Assembly: GCA_029204225.1 (NCBI GenBank)
Contig: CM055106.1
Span: 1,593,378 to 1,657,377 of the forward strand
DNA: 64,000 nucleotides
Direction of reading: 5' to 3'
DNA from: Diphasiastrum complanatum
Taxonomy: Eukaryota > Streptophyta > Lycopodiopsida > Lycopodiales > Lycopodiaceae
The notes below the pieces were generated by a model that searched no databases, was not told where the DNA came from, and saw only the letters and a program-made list of their open reading frames with translations. Numbering within the stretch: the stretch's first letter is position 1; each line of letters opens with the position of its first letter. The position numbers were made by a program, and so were the translations under genes. This document shows positions 11,229 to 23,680 of the stretch, one piece after another.

Positions 11229-11796
11229 TTTGTCAATTTTGTATTGTGACAAATTTGTGCTCTTCTATTAAACCATTGAAAATGGTTTAATAGAATATAG
11301 CTATTTTTTTTTCTGTTGGTTCCACCATGATGTGTACTTTATTTCATTTAGCTCTTGCTTGCCAAAGAGATTTTTCTATTCCTTGTGATAACAATATGCT
11401 CAACCTTTCACCATTTCTTGCAAAAAATGTTGCATGATGTCATCATATGTTTTGCATTACATACAATGTAAAAATTAGACTTTTTATTGCAAAGTCTAAT
11501 TGCATAATTTAAAGAGCAAAAATCTAAATCAACTATCTAAAAGATTGTGATGTGATATGCTCTTCATGGACTTTGAACTACATCCATGAACTCAATAGTC
11601 ATTTTTTGTATCACTTGCACATCAATATTTAAAAATATTATGTTGTAAAGTCTTTTCCAAACTTCAACTTTGAGAAGCCATGTAGAACCTATTTCTTCAA
11701 AAGTCTTGAGTTGTAACTATTATTTCTTTCCAAAAGAAGTACCAAGTTTTAATTTTTTTCCAAAGTATGATAAAAATCTATTAGATTTTTATCATA
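11229..11796. repeat. Cluster of short perfect hairpins
   Basis: A 570-bp A/T-rich stretch with no ORF but several perfect inverted repeats: ATTTGTCA/TGACAAAT near 11229-11254; 15-bp arms TTCTATTAAACCATT with a GAA loop at 11263-11295; ATGATG-T-CATCAT near 11435; 11-bp arms AATTAGACTTT with a 7-base loop at 11473-11501; TTCATGGA/TCCATGAA near 11563-11588; 15-bp arms TATGATAAAAATCTA around a single T at 11766-11796. Function unknown. The cluster lies directly left of the (TA)n that flanks hAT E7. Confidence 0.7.
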
Positions 11797-11802
11797 ATGC
11801 TC

Positions 11803-12056
<254 letters not shown>

Positions 12057-12207
12057 ATTTTTAATATTTTTTTTATTTTTTAATATATTTTTAGTAATTT
12101 TTTTTTGCATATTAACTACCAAAAAAGGACAAAAAAAAGTAAAAAAAGGGGGTTCTGGGTGTAAAAAAAGAGGGTACAGTACATGTTGCAGGGGACTGTT
12201 GCAATGG

Positions 12208-12378
12208 CACATGGGCACTGCGAGTGAGCAGACCGAGGGGCCAATGGGAGACCAACACAGGGGGGTAGCATCACATGGGGGCAAGTACAGAGGCACATGG
12301 GCATTGTGGGTGAGCAGACCATGGGCCCAATGGGAGACCAACACAGGGGGGAGCATCACATGGGGGCAGGTACGGAGG
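12208..12378 (+). repeat. Tandem duplication of an 85-86 bp unit in hAT E7
   Basis: Unit 1 is 12208-12293 and unit 2 is 12294-12378. Both start CACATGGGCA and contain CAATGGGAGACCAACACAG and CATCACATGGGGGCA. A third copy begins at 12379 and stops after about ten bases. The repeat lies in the leader upstream of the second gene. Confidence 0.8.
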
Positions 12379-12605
12379 CACATGGAGGGATGATGGGGAT
12401 CCACATGGCCGATCAGGCTGTGGGGATAAATAGGCACTCACAATGCCATTGTGGTCGGCATTTTCAGAGGCTGTGAGAGGGCTAGTGATAGACAGTGAGA
12501 GAGCAAGCGAGAGCCGGTGACACGCTGTGAGAGGCTGTTTGAGAGCCAGGGTGCTGTGAGAGGGTGTTCAAGGATCAGGGTGCTGTGAGGAGAAGGTCGA
12601 TCGAG

Positions 12606-12971
12606 ATGGCTGAGCGAATACCACCGAAGCCCGAGGGCGAAGCCATGAGAAAGCTTGAGGAAGATATCCGAAGGCACAACGAGAGGCATCGGAAGCAAGA
12701 GGCAGATATCCGAGAGATGCTGCGACAGACTCGATAGAGAAATCCGGAACCGGAGCCACCCGCCCCCGCTGCGGATCCTGTCCCCGCTGTCGAGCTGGAT
12801 CTGGATGAGCAGATTGGAATGAATTTCACACGACGGCAGCTCATCATGGTCAGGGAAAGGGCGGCCAGACGTCGGGCTAACCAGGAGGCAGCTCGGGCTA
12901 ACCGGGAGGCAGAACAAGAGCGACAAAACAATGCACCAGACGAGGGCGAGGAGTCGGTGGAGGATCAGTGA
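12606..12971 (+). pseudogene. Second gene of hAT E7: small charged coiled-coil-like protein, one stop
   Basis: From ATG at 12606 one frame runs to TGA at 12969-12971, 121 codons, broken only by TAG at 12735-12737 (codon 44), which would be CAG if C had mutated to T. The product is rich in Arg, Glu, Gln and Ala: an N-terminal helix (MRKLEEDIRRHNERHRKQE), a Pro/Ala linker, then a second helix (RERAARRRANQEAARANREA). I do not recognise a family. A TATA-like GATAAATAG lies near 12424. The gene faces the transposase, as in two-gene transposons where each end drives one gene. The stop makes this copy non-functional unless suppressed. Confidence 0.5.
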
Positions 12972-13492
12972 GGGATGTTTAGAATAGATGAGGTCCACCC
13001 ATATGTGGCGGACTGTTGCTATGTAGTTTTTGGCAGTTTATGGTGCAGCAAATAACTAGATGGCTGCTTAAAACAATGACAGTATATGTGATGTTATCCT
13101 GATACAACGGTTGAATATATGCATAGTTGTTTTTTGTGCAACGCGAGCCTGGTCATGTAAGATGCAATGTTTGTAATTTTTTTAAATGCAGATGTATTAC
13201 ATGTGTTTATTCAATGTCGTTTGGGGTGTAGGGGTGATTGTTGTGCTCATGATGTAGGTGCATATATGTGAAGCTAGCATTCACTTCAAACGAAATTAAA
13301 TGAAAATAGGATTCACACACGCACATAGAATTCTTCAACATAAAATAAAGCATCACATGTACAGAGCGACATACGCACGATGTGCAGCAAATAATGTAGG
13401 CCAAACACTATATAATGTAAAAAATCATCTGAGTACAATGGTAGACCGTCTGCTAGAGACAAACTACTGAAACTAAAACAACAGAGCCACAA
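12972..13492. other. hAT E7 intergenic stretch between convergent genes
   Basis: About 520 bp between the stop of the second gene and the stop of the transposase. It is less GC-rich than the genes and has no ORF I would call. It would contain both 3' UTRs; I see no clear polyadenylation signal beyond scattered A/T runs. Confidence 0.5.
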
Positions 13493-16400
13493 TCAATGCT
13501 CTGGCTCTGACTCAGACGAATGCTCTGGAGACAACTCAGGGCCCCGAGCTGACTCTCGCAGCCGATATCTCTGCCTGTCTGGAACTAGCATGGGCTGTGT
13601 ATCCGAGGGGGAAGACTCGTCATCCTCATCCTCCCAATCAGCCTCCGCATCAGCCCCCAAGCAGGCCAAACCAACAACACCTGCTCCAACTGGCTGTGAT
13701 ACTGCACCTCTACCTGTACCTGGAGCCCTGCGTGGTCGTCCTCTCCTCCCTGGCAGTTTCTGTGCCTTGCCTTTCTTGTTCGGTGCACCCTTGGGCCTGC
13801 CTGGTCTCTTGCGGACAAGAGGAGCTGTCAATGCCTCGTCACCCCCATGCAAATCACCTGGCTGGCTAGGCTGGGCCCAAGCTGAGGCTGGCTGGGATAG
13901 GAAAGCAAAAGAGGGAACTCCCTGTGCAACTGAGCGAGGAGGATGAGCTCGTGGAGTGTGTGCCCGTGGGGCTGCTGCAGGTGGAGGAACTGGCTGTGCA
14001 GGAGGCGAGTACAGTGGCGATATGTACTGAAAGGGACACTGTGGTGGCCGGTACTGGTACATCCTGGGTGCTGCCAAAGGAGGAGGATGTGACGTGGGTG
14101 CTGCCACTGGAGGAGCCACTGTGGATGTGGGCGCTGTAAGAGAAAACCTGGGCACAGATGGTGGCCTGCCATGGAGACCTGGTGCTGCAAAAGTGGACGG
14201 CGATGGAGGGGCTGCAGGCCTAAATGGCATCGGTGGCACTGGAGGAACTCTGCGACGCACATACACCCTCTGAGGAGCTGGAGGAACTGTAGGCACCTCA
14301 TGCGGCTGCTCTGGCTGGGACTCTGTGTGTGGCATGCTGGCAAGAGATGATGGGGGCGCCCTGACACTCGGCATCTGCTGGGCCTCTGAATCCAATGTGG
14401 CAACCAAGTCGGCCAGCTGGGCATCCGAATACAAATGCTCTGGGCTCTGGGACTCATCCTGTGCACCGACCTCTGAATCATCCTGTGCACCGACCCTTGA
14501 ATCAACCCAAGCCTCATCCCGTGCCTCATCATGTGCACCCTGTAGACCCTGCATGGCCTCCCAATCTGTGCAATGAAAGTCATCAGGTGCCTCCTCTGGT
14601 GTGCTGTCGTAGTAACGGCCATGACTCTGTGCTGCACGCATCCAAACATCTGCGGGACCGGCATCTAAACCACTCTGCCCTCTATCAAGAGCCTCCTCCA
14701 TCATGTCGACATAGGTAGGTATGCCACTGCCCCCCCTGTGTGCCCTGCCTGTCTGCCGGTATAACCTGTGCCATGTGTCCCACCTCTGCCTCGTGATGCA
14801 CCTGTGACCCCTGCCCGTGGCGTGTGCCCTGCACCTGTATAATCTGCCTCATCCCTCTCTGGTCTGGCAAACACAACCCGAATGGGCTCATCCTCATCAT
14901 GCTCATCCTCTGACACTGGCTCATCTGCCTCATACAATGGGGGCTCTCTGTGCTCAGGCCCAAGCTCTCTCTCTCTCATCTCGGCAAGCTCCCTCTCTCT
15001 CTCTGCCATCAACTGTGTGCCCAGGTCATCTGCAGGCATGGGATGGGTGCTGTCCGTAGGCAAGTCAACTTGGCGCTCCAAATCAGATATCTTCGTCTGC
15101 AAGGTTTAAAATTTGCATGTCAGAGAGACAACTTTATCAAGAAATGAAACCAACATACCAGGAGTCAACCAACATGCTATGAAAGATTAGCTTATCACCT
15201 GCAATGCGCTCGTAATGGTCGGAAGCCTCCTAGCGAGACGTGCGTTGGTGCTACAGAACACCAACCGCTCCAACTGACTCACTGACAACCGGTTTCTTCT
15301 CCTCGTGTGAATGAGTGCCCATGTGCTCCAGTTACGCTCACACACGGAGGCAGCACAATCCTATGGTGCGTGCATTGAAATACTTCAGCACATTGTGGCA
15401 GAGGTGAAACTTCAACGAAACACAAAAAATGGAGGATAAAATGAGATGCATACCTGAGAAAGGACACGCAGTGCAAGACGCTGTATAGATGGGTATGTGC
15501 TACTGAACATGGTCCACCAGGTAATGGGTAGCTGCCTCCTCTCTGGATCCTGGGCAGCCGGGTGGCCGAATGTGCCCATGCCGAAACGAAATGCAGCGAG
15601 CTCCTCCATGAGCCTGATAGGATCCAAACCTATGTGTGGACCCACCCTGTGAATGTACTGAAGCCAATCGGCCTCGAGCTCCCTGTCTGCGATCTGTGTC
15701 GGAGAGAGGAAGAGGGGATGCAGCATGTGTGCAACGCTGTGGATACTCCTGTGGAAGTAGTTCCATCGCGTCTCCCATATGAACTTCAGCTCTGTCATCC
15801 TGCAGGTGAGGGGCATGTGGTTTAGGGCATTACGAAAAAGCTTAACATTGACAGAAAAACAAACTAGCAAGTACTGAAAAGATAAAGGTCAATTGCAACA
15901 CTGTACCGCTTACCTCTCTGGCTGCAAGATGGGCAGCTGCAGGAACTGTCCAATCCGGTCCATGAGCTCATACACCAGTCCAAGTGTCGACCCCTCGCTG
16001 TCAGCCATGCGGAGCACAATGTAGAGTGGTCGAAGCAGTCCTGACAATGTCTGTGCATCCCTCCAGAACTGGTCTCCCCTCACCGTGGAAGAAAAGTGCT
16101 TCCCATCCTCAGTGTGCGGAAATGTACTGGCACCCCAAAGATCACTGGCAACCATCTGTAGAAGCTGGGCCCTGCACCTGATCAAACGGTCGATGACCAC
16201 CAAGTCGAATGCAAAGCGCGTGGGGGCTGGCTTACGGAGGTCCAGATGGCTAAACACCCGGAACATGGCAAGAACACGCCTCTTTCTGGTGACAAAAGTC
16301 ACCAGGAAGAGGGCCTCCCGGACGATGGCTCTAACCCAGGGAAGTGCTCCAATGTCCCCCATCAAAAGGTCTATGCCGTGGGCTGCACAGGGGGTATGAA

Positions 16401-17787
16401 CAATATGAGGGAACTCGGCCTCTAGCAGTACACCCATCTGAATGCAGTTCGTGGCATTGTCCGTCACCACCGTGACGACATGCTGTGGGCCTATGGCTAG
16501 GATGGAAGACCTGATGACATCAAACATGAACTCTGCAGATATGACTCTCCCCCCCCTGCTGCAATCCACTGCCCTCAGAAACTGTGTGCCCATGCAGCTG
16601 GAGACCAGTATGTTGAGGATCGGCCTCCTCCTGACATCAGTCCAGCCATCGGACATGATGCTGCAACCGTAAGTGGCCCAGTGCCGACGCAGAGGCTCCA
16701 TCTCTCTAGACAAGGACTCGACCCTATCCCTCAGCATGTGTGTGCGGACAATCTCTGAACTAGGGACTCTCCAGCTAGGGCTGACAGACTGTGCAAGGCG
16801 GAAGGCCCTTCTGAAGGGCTCAGAGTCGGTGATGGCAAAGGGTAGGTTCAGCTCGTAAACCAGACTGGCCACGGCCTGTGTGGCCTCTCTGTCCATGTGC
16901 GGCTGATGCGCGCTGCGAATGGTCTGCTGCACGAGGGCTCTCCCTGGTGGACGACGGGTGGTGGACCTCCAGCACGGTGCACCAACCGTGACGGGAATGG
17001 ACGATGACGCGACAGGCTGGGCGCTGGTGGATGCATCGGCTGTAGACGTGGAATGGGGAGAGTGGGATGCACTGGCAGGGATGGGTGCAGCAGCATAGGT
17101 GGGGTGCACTGGTGGAGGGGCAACATCTGGCATGGGGTACGAAAACTGCTGGCTGAGGAGGTCATCCGGATGGGAAGGGAAGGAAGAAGGGATCTCTTCC
17201 ACATCCTCGAAGGCCCGCCCAGTACCATCCTGGGCCTGCTCGGGTGGCGGAGAGTCCATGAGAAAGTCGTAGACTGGTGGAGTGCGAGCAACAGTGGGTG
17301 GTGGTGGAACCGCAGTGGCAACTGTCGGACGCGATGGGACGGGATCCACCGGAATCTGAGCAGATGGGGGTGCATGAGGCAGAGCTGTCTGAGGGGCAAA
17401 GGGACCAGATGAGGATGCACTCCCTCTCCTCGTGCATGCCAGCCAAGCAGGCAGCAACTCTGGGTTAGTCACATAAGGAGCGGTGCAAAATCGGAGAACG
17501 CCCTCCGAAATGGTGTTCTCCCCTGCCACGAGCCGCGGCCCATAGGTGTCTAATAGTCGCTGCCTGTCGGGGACGGTCATGCTGCCACAAGGGGCAGCAT
17601 TCAAGGTGGCACCATTTTTGGTGCGTGCACCGAGCAGATGGCCTTTAAGGCGAGTGAGGGATGCAACAAACTCGACGAGACAGTATCGGCAGCGCACGAT
17701 CTTCTGACCGGTCTTGTTGGCCTTGTCGGCAACCCGCCTGACAATGTCTACCTCGTCCCACAGACCGGAAAGGTCGGATTGCACCAT
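13493..17787 (-). CDS. hAT transposase, four exons (BED finger, DUF659, hAT dimerisation)
   Basis: Proposed exons on the minus strand: 17787-15914, 15799-15454, 15360-15199, 15096-13493. All three introns (15800-15913, 15361-15453, 15097-15198) have GT...AG ends and keep the frame. Exon 1 begins MVQSDLSGLWDEV and holds a BED-type finger (CRYC...LKGHLLG, residues about 33-53), a Pro-rich linker, then DUF659 with YGCSIMSDGWTDVRRRP and VVTVVTDNATNC. Exons 2-3 rebuild the dimerisation region: RVLSQ joins DCAASVCERNWS, then RRRNRLSVSQLERLVF. Exon 4 first gives an acidic/Gly-rich tail ending at TGA 14701-14703. A 403-codon frame (13493-14704) with AT-hook-like RKRPGRPKG and GRRGRPRR follows, reached by a slip at a C7 run (14730-14736) or by a further intron. 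The core looks intact. Confidence 0.82.
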
Positions 17788-18070
17788 TGCAGATGAAATG
17801 AGGGATGGATTGCTGGAAAAAAAACAGCAGGGTTCACTGTTGGAGAGACGCTGAAAATGGGCGAATGCAGGGCAAAGGAAATCAGATGCAAGGCAGGGCG
17901 TTGCGTGGGCGATGGGCGACGCAGAGAATCAAAGGCAGGCAAGAAAAACCAGCAGCGATGGCAGGGCGGAGAGGGCGCAAAAAAATTTCAGAGGAAATGC
18001 GAGGGGGGCGGGTAGGTTTAGGTAAAAAAAATTAAAAAAATTATTAAATAATAAATATATTATTATATTG

Positions 18071-18938
<868 letters not shown>

Positions 18939-21900
18939 CTCCTCCTCACTATCTAGCTTGGTTCAATCATTGCTTTACTAATCACTCCAAGTAATGATCT
19001 GAACTTCATAAAAGGTGTCTTTTGAAGTGGTTTAGTAAGTAGATCAGCTACACATTCATTGCTTGGAACATGCTCCAAAGCAATCTCCTTGGCTTGCACC
19101 ATTTCTCTCACAAAGTGATGGCATATCTCAATGTGCTTAGATCTTGCATGGAGGATTGGGTTAGATGCAAGGTGTTGGGCTGATATATTGTCATTGTAGA
19201 TGATTGGTGCCTCCTCTGAATCCATGATCTTTAGCTCCACCAATAATCTCTTGATCCAAAGTACCTCCTTTGTAGTGGTTGTCAAAGCTTTGTACTCGGC
19301 CTCGGTTGAAGATAGAGATATAGTTTCTTGCTTTTTTGAAAGCCATGAAACCACACCTTCTCCTATGAAAGTTGAATAGGCACTTGTTGATTTCCTATCC
19401 CTCTTGTCCCCTGCAAAATCTGAATTACTAAATGCATGAAGGTTAATCACATCTCCTCTATATAGAATCCCAAAATCCAATGTACCCGAGATGTATCTTA
19501 GAATCCTCTTAGCCTTTTTCCAATGGATATTCAATGGCTTTTGCATAGATTGGCTCAACCTACATACACTAAAGCTAAGATCTGGTCTAGTTATAGTGAT
19601 CCACATTAAGGAACCTATAAGTTGTTTAAACAAAGTGATGTCTATGAAGGATCTTTCATCATCTTCATTTGGCACTTTTACATCTTGCTCCATTGGTGTG
19701 TCAACAATTTTGCATACTTCCATCTTAAACTTCTTCAAAAGACTTTGAGCATAGTTTACTTGACTTATAAAGATAAAATCAGACCCTCTAAGTACTTCTA
19801 TGCCTAAGATGAAGTGAAGACACCCTAGATCTACCATCTTGAACTCTAAGGATAGATCTATCTTGATTTTTTCAATACCATCAACACTATTTTCACTAAT
19901 GATGATGCCATCTACATAAATGAGTGAAAGTACAATACCAACATCATCAAACTTAGTGTAAAGAGTGCAATCATATTCACTTTGAACAAAAGAAAGTGAA
20001 ATAAGATAGCAATGTAGTCTTGAATTCCAAGATCTCGAGGCTTGCTTCAAGCCATAGATGCTTCTTTGGAGATGGCATACTTTGTTCTCCATTCCATGCT
20101 TGATGAACCCTTGTGGCTGCTCCATATAGATATCATCTTCCAAAAAACCATTCAAGAAAGCATTAGAGACATCCATTTGACATAGAATCCATCCAAAATG
20201 TGATGCAAGTGCAATGATTAGCCTTATTGTGACCATCTTGGCCACGGGTGCAAAAGTTTCCTCATAGTCTATCCCTCTCTCTTGAGCATAACCTTTTGCA
20301 ACTAATCTTGCATTATGTTTGTTAACACTCCCATTTGCATTCAACTTAAGCTTGAAGACCCACTTGCATCCTATTACATTCCTTTGAGATCTCTCAACAA
20401 GCAACCAAGTTTCATTCTCAATCAAGGCATCATACTCATCCAACATAGCTTTATACCATTCTTTGGAGTTCAATGCATCTTCAACATTAGATGGTTCTTC
20501 AAAACTAGATAAAGCATAAGAAGTGGATGAGATACCCTCAACTTGATGTCCTTTGCCTTGATATGTGAGCCTTGATGGCTCCACTGTTGCCCTTGAAGAT
20601 CTCCTTGGTGTGATAGGTGGGTTTGGTGCTTGCTCCTCCATGAGCTCCTCCTCAAAACCAAGATCTTGCTCCTCGGCCATCTTCTTCTTGATTGTTGGAG
20701 CACTTGAGCCTTCTTCAAGCATATGCATATGATGTTCATCAAAGATGACATCCCTTGAAACAACAAATTTGTTTAAGGATGGGAGATAGACTTTGTAGCC
20801 CTTGCTTGAGCTTGCATATCCAAGCATGATCCCTCTTGTGGAAGATGGATCCTCCTTGGTTCTTGTTTCCAATGGCACAATGCACATAACATATACACCC
20901 AAAAACTTTCAAGTGATTAAGATTGGGTTTCTTTCCATAAAACATCTCATAAGGAGTTTTGCCTTCAATTGCTTTGCAAGACACCCTATTCATCAAGTAG
21001 TTTGCACATACAAGAGACTCACCCCAAAAGGATTTGGGCAAACAAGCATCTAATCTTAAAGCCTTAGAACATTCACATAATGTTCTATTCCTTCTTTCAA
21101 CAACTCCATTTTTTTGAGGAGTGTAAGGACAAGAAGTCTCTTTCTCGATCCCTTCCTCCTCACAAAAGGCCTTGAACTCATTGGAGATGAATTCTCCACC
21201 ATTGTCACTTCTAAGAATCTTGATGCTATGATTATGATGCTTTTCCACAAACAACTTGAACTTTACAAAAGTATCAAATACTTGAGACTTGAAGGAAAGT
21301 AAGAACACCCAACAATATCTTGAGTAGTCATCAATGAAGGTTAAAAACATGGATGAACCTCCATTAGATTTGGTGATAGCAATGTGCACATCCGAGTGTA
21401 TGAGTTTAAGAGGATGAGATGACTTTGTGATGGAGTTAGGAAACACCTTCTTATGTGCCTTGGATAAGGCACAAGCTTCACAAACCTTGTCTTCCTTCCC
21501 AATAGACCTTGGCAGACCTAAAGCATACTCCTCCTTGATCATAGCCTCCATGGAACCCGAGTTGACATGTCAAGTCTTTTGTGCCATAAAGTAAAGGTAG
21601 ATATCTTGCTCTTCTCGGCCAACATGACAACATTAGTATCCACAAATGCATCCAACTTATAAAGTTTGCCAAGTCTAGTGCCCTTAGCCACTATCTTACC
21701 CTTCTTCTTGATGAAACATTCATTTGAAGCAAAGTCAACATTGAAACCATTGTCTACCATTTGGCCAACACTTAGTAGATTCTTTGTTATTGTAGGAATG
21801 TACAAAACACCTTCTATGTTGATCTTTTTGGAAGATCCTAAGCAAAGGGGGATGCTACCAACTCCTTCATTCTTACAAGCTTCATCATTTGCTGTATAGA

Positions 21901-22450
21901 TAGACTTTATAGGTCCATCATAAGATAAGAGAGAAGAGAAAAACTCCCTTTTACTAGTCATGTGTGAACTAGCACTCGAGTCAATCCACCAAGGATCTTC
22001 TCCTTTGAAGCTTGTTGAAGAAAATATGGACATCATGAGAGAGTCCTCATGTGAACTCTCCTCCTCCTCCTCTTTGCTCATGTTGGCTTGGCTTTGATCT
22101 TGCTTCCTCTTGAAGCATTCCGAGGCATAATGCCCCATCTTGCTACAATAGTAGCACTTCACCTTTGATTTGTCCTTCTTGACTTTGGTGGTTGATGGAG
22201 ATGCCTTTGAGGGTCCTTCTTGATCCTCAAGCTTTGTAGACTTCTTGAATGTTGATACTTTGCCTTTGGACTTGCCTTTGCCTTTGGTGAAGAGAGCTTG
22301 GTCATCTCCACCTTGGATGGAAAGCCTATCCATCCTCTCTTGCATTTGGCTCCTTCTTGATTCCTTGGCCATGAGTGTGCCTTGGAGTTCTTCAAGTATG
22401 GGTAGCTTACCCATAATTGCAAATCCCTGAACCAAATTGTCAAATTCAAA
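18939..22450 (-). pseudogene. Ty1/copia E8 gag-pol, 5'-truncated and inactivated
   Basis: Reading leftwards: second half of gag (FDNLVQGFAIMGKLP), zinc knuckle CYYCSKMGHYASEC, protease with D-S-S-A in place of D-S-G-A (about 21980), GAG_pre-integrase, integrase (21551-20739, TPQKNGVVERRNRT), RT and RNase H (20902-18953). Frameshifts lie near 21570 and 20870. The RT catalytic box reads YVDGII, losing the second Asp of YVDD. RNase H (SDFAGDKRDRKS, LSSTEAEYKAL, HARSKHIEICHHFV) is readable. The 5' LTR, primer site and first half of gag are missing: the sequence switches to gypsy E9 ORF3 near 22450. Confidence 0.9.
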
Positions 22451-23283
22451 GCTTAGTCCATTCAACCTTAGAAGACGTGGCCTCAATGGGAGATTCTGCT
22501 GGAAAGTCCATTGAAGGATCAATTAGGTCACCCGCTTGGTGTATTGCTAGTTGAGTGACAAGTGGTCCCACCGCAGTCTGCTTCTTTGGAGAGAGAAGGG
22601 CCTTAAAAATTTCTTCTTGGACTAGGTGAGCCCAACTATAGTTGTATCCATCTGGCTCAGTAATAGCAGCTAGTAGGTACATAAAGAAGGTCATTGAAAT
22701 GCGAGCCTTTCTTGACCTTGCCACCTCAAAAAAATTGACTACGAAGGTAGCAGCTCCTTGAAGAACTTCATCAACGATGGCTTCAAGTAATAGGCCATCA
22801 TTCGTGCACCATGCCTTTTTAGTAATTTCCATATACGTTTCGACTTTCATGGCCCTTGTCTTGTGTGCCTTGGCCCATCAGGAATGCCAATTGCCATAAG
22901 AGCTTCTGTGGCAAATGAGATAGTGTGTGTCACTTGGTTCAGCCTGTACTTGAAGCTCAAAATATCCTGAACGGTTGAGTGGAATGCATATTCCACAATG
23001 ATCGTGAATTGGCGTACAAGAGGAGAATAGTCTGGAAATCCGCAGGTCTTCAATAGGGACTCCCCTGATTTTCACCATTTCCGTGCCTCGTAGGGTTTTG
23101 GCACCGGGGGGAGTTCTTGTATGGCTAGCTTTCCTCCATCATTTCGTCATCTGATGCGTGTGGAGTGAGATCTTCTTCTTCCACAATGAAATCTGGGTCC
23201 AACTGTTGTGTGAGCTTGAGCTTTTTGACTGGTCGTGTAGGATTAATTATGGCTTTGCCTTTATCCTTATCCTCCTCCACCAT
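22451..23283 (-). pseudogene. Gypsy ORF3 of E9, frameshifted
   Basis: Starts at ATG 23283 (MVEEDKDKGKAII), with a stop at 23125-23127, then shifts frame at least twice. Recognisable parts match E10 ORF3: a YRLNQVTHTISFATEALMAI block (about 22880-22970) against the YQGTTYKVRINADSMVTIG block, GLLLEAIVDEVLQ against GYLIEAITELVIQ, and QTAVGPLVTQL against QIAVGPLLCNF. The end is replaced by copia E8 near 22450. Like the other copies it follows the integrase gene in the same orientation. No known enzyme motif is seen. Confidence 0.6.
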
Positions 23284-23449
23284 CTTGACAAGTTTTAAGC
23301 CCAAAAAGTACTTAATTTTCTCGAAATAGTAAGTTCAAAAGTGAAAAGGAGCAATAAAAGCTGCTAAATATAGCAGGTGAGCTTTGAGAATGAACGGATG
23401 ACCTTTATGACTGCTGGATTGTGCTTTGGGGATGCTGGAAAATTTCTAG

Positions 23450-23511
23450 AAAATTTCGGCAGCATGCCTCTAGCAAGTGTGAGTTTTGAATGGATCCCAC
23501 CTCCTTATATA
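23450..23511 (-). promoter_or_regulatory. Putative internal promoter of E9 ORF3
   Basis: On the minus strand TATATAAGG (23511-23503) is followed 20-odd bases later by CACACTTGCTAG (23480-23469) and GCCGAAATTTTC (down to about 23450). Order and spacing match the blocks before ORF3 in E4 and E10. Confidence 0.55.
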
Positions 23512-23513
23512 GA

Positions 23514-23536
23514 CCCCCCCCCCCCCCCCCCCCCCC
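23514..23536. repeat. Poly-C run of 23 bases
   Basis: An uninterrupted C23 (G23 on the coding strand of E9) directly upstream of the ORF3 TATA box. Length in the assembly may be unreliable. Confidence 0.85.
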
Positions 23537-23680
23537 AAATTTGGGGAACCAAGATGCTAGATATCAAATTGACTAAAAAGGACATTCTAAGATCAATGGT
23601 GATAGAGGCGAACCAAGATCAGGTCATTCACACGTGTGGGGAAAGCCAAAAAATAATCATACAAAAAAAAATGATGAAGT

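Noticed and set aside
12438-12998. A 186-codon minus-strand ORF opposite the second hAT gene
   Set aside because: The plus-strand frame is helical and charged with a plausible start and a leader; the minus frame is Ser/Leu-rich shadow sequence.
13828-14664. A 278-codon ORF on the minus strand and several plus-strand ORFs over the hAT last exon
   Set aside because: Alternative frames of a GC-rich, Pro/Gln-rich coding region. The 403-codon frame has the acidic and AT-hook-like content and continues from the dimerisation exon.
23514-23536. Poly-C run as a functional polypurine tract of gypsy E9
   Set aside because: It lies next to the ORF3 TATA box, and there is no LTR start after it; a simple homopolymer expansion is more likely.
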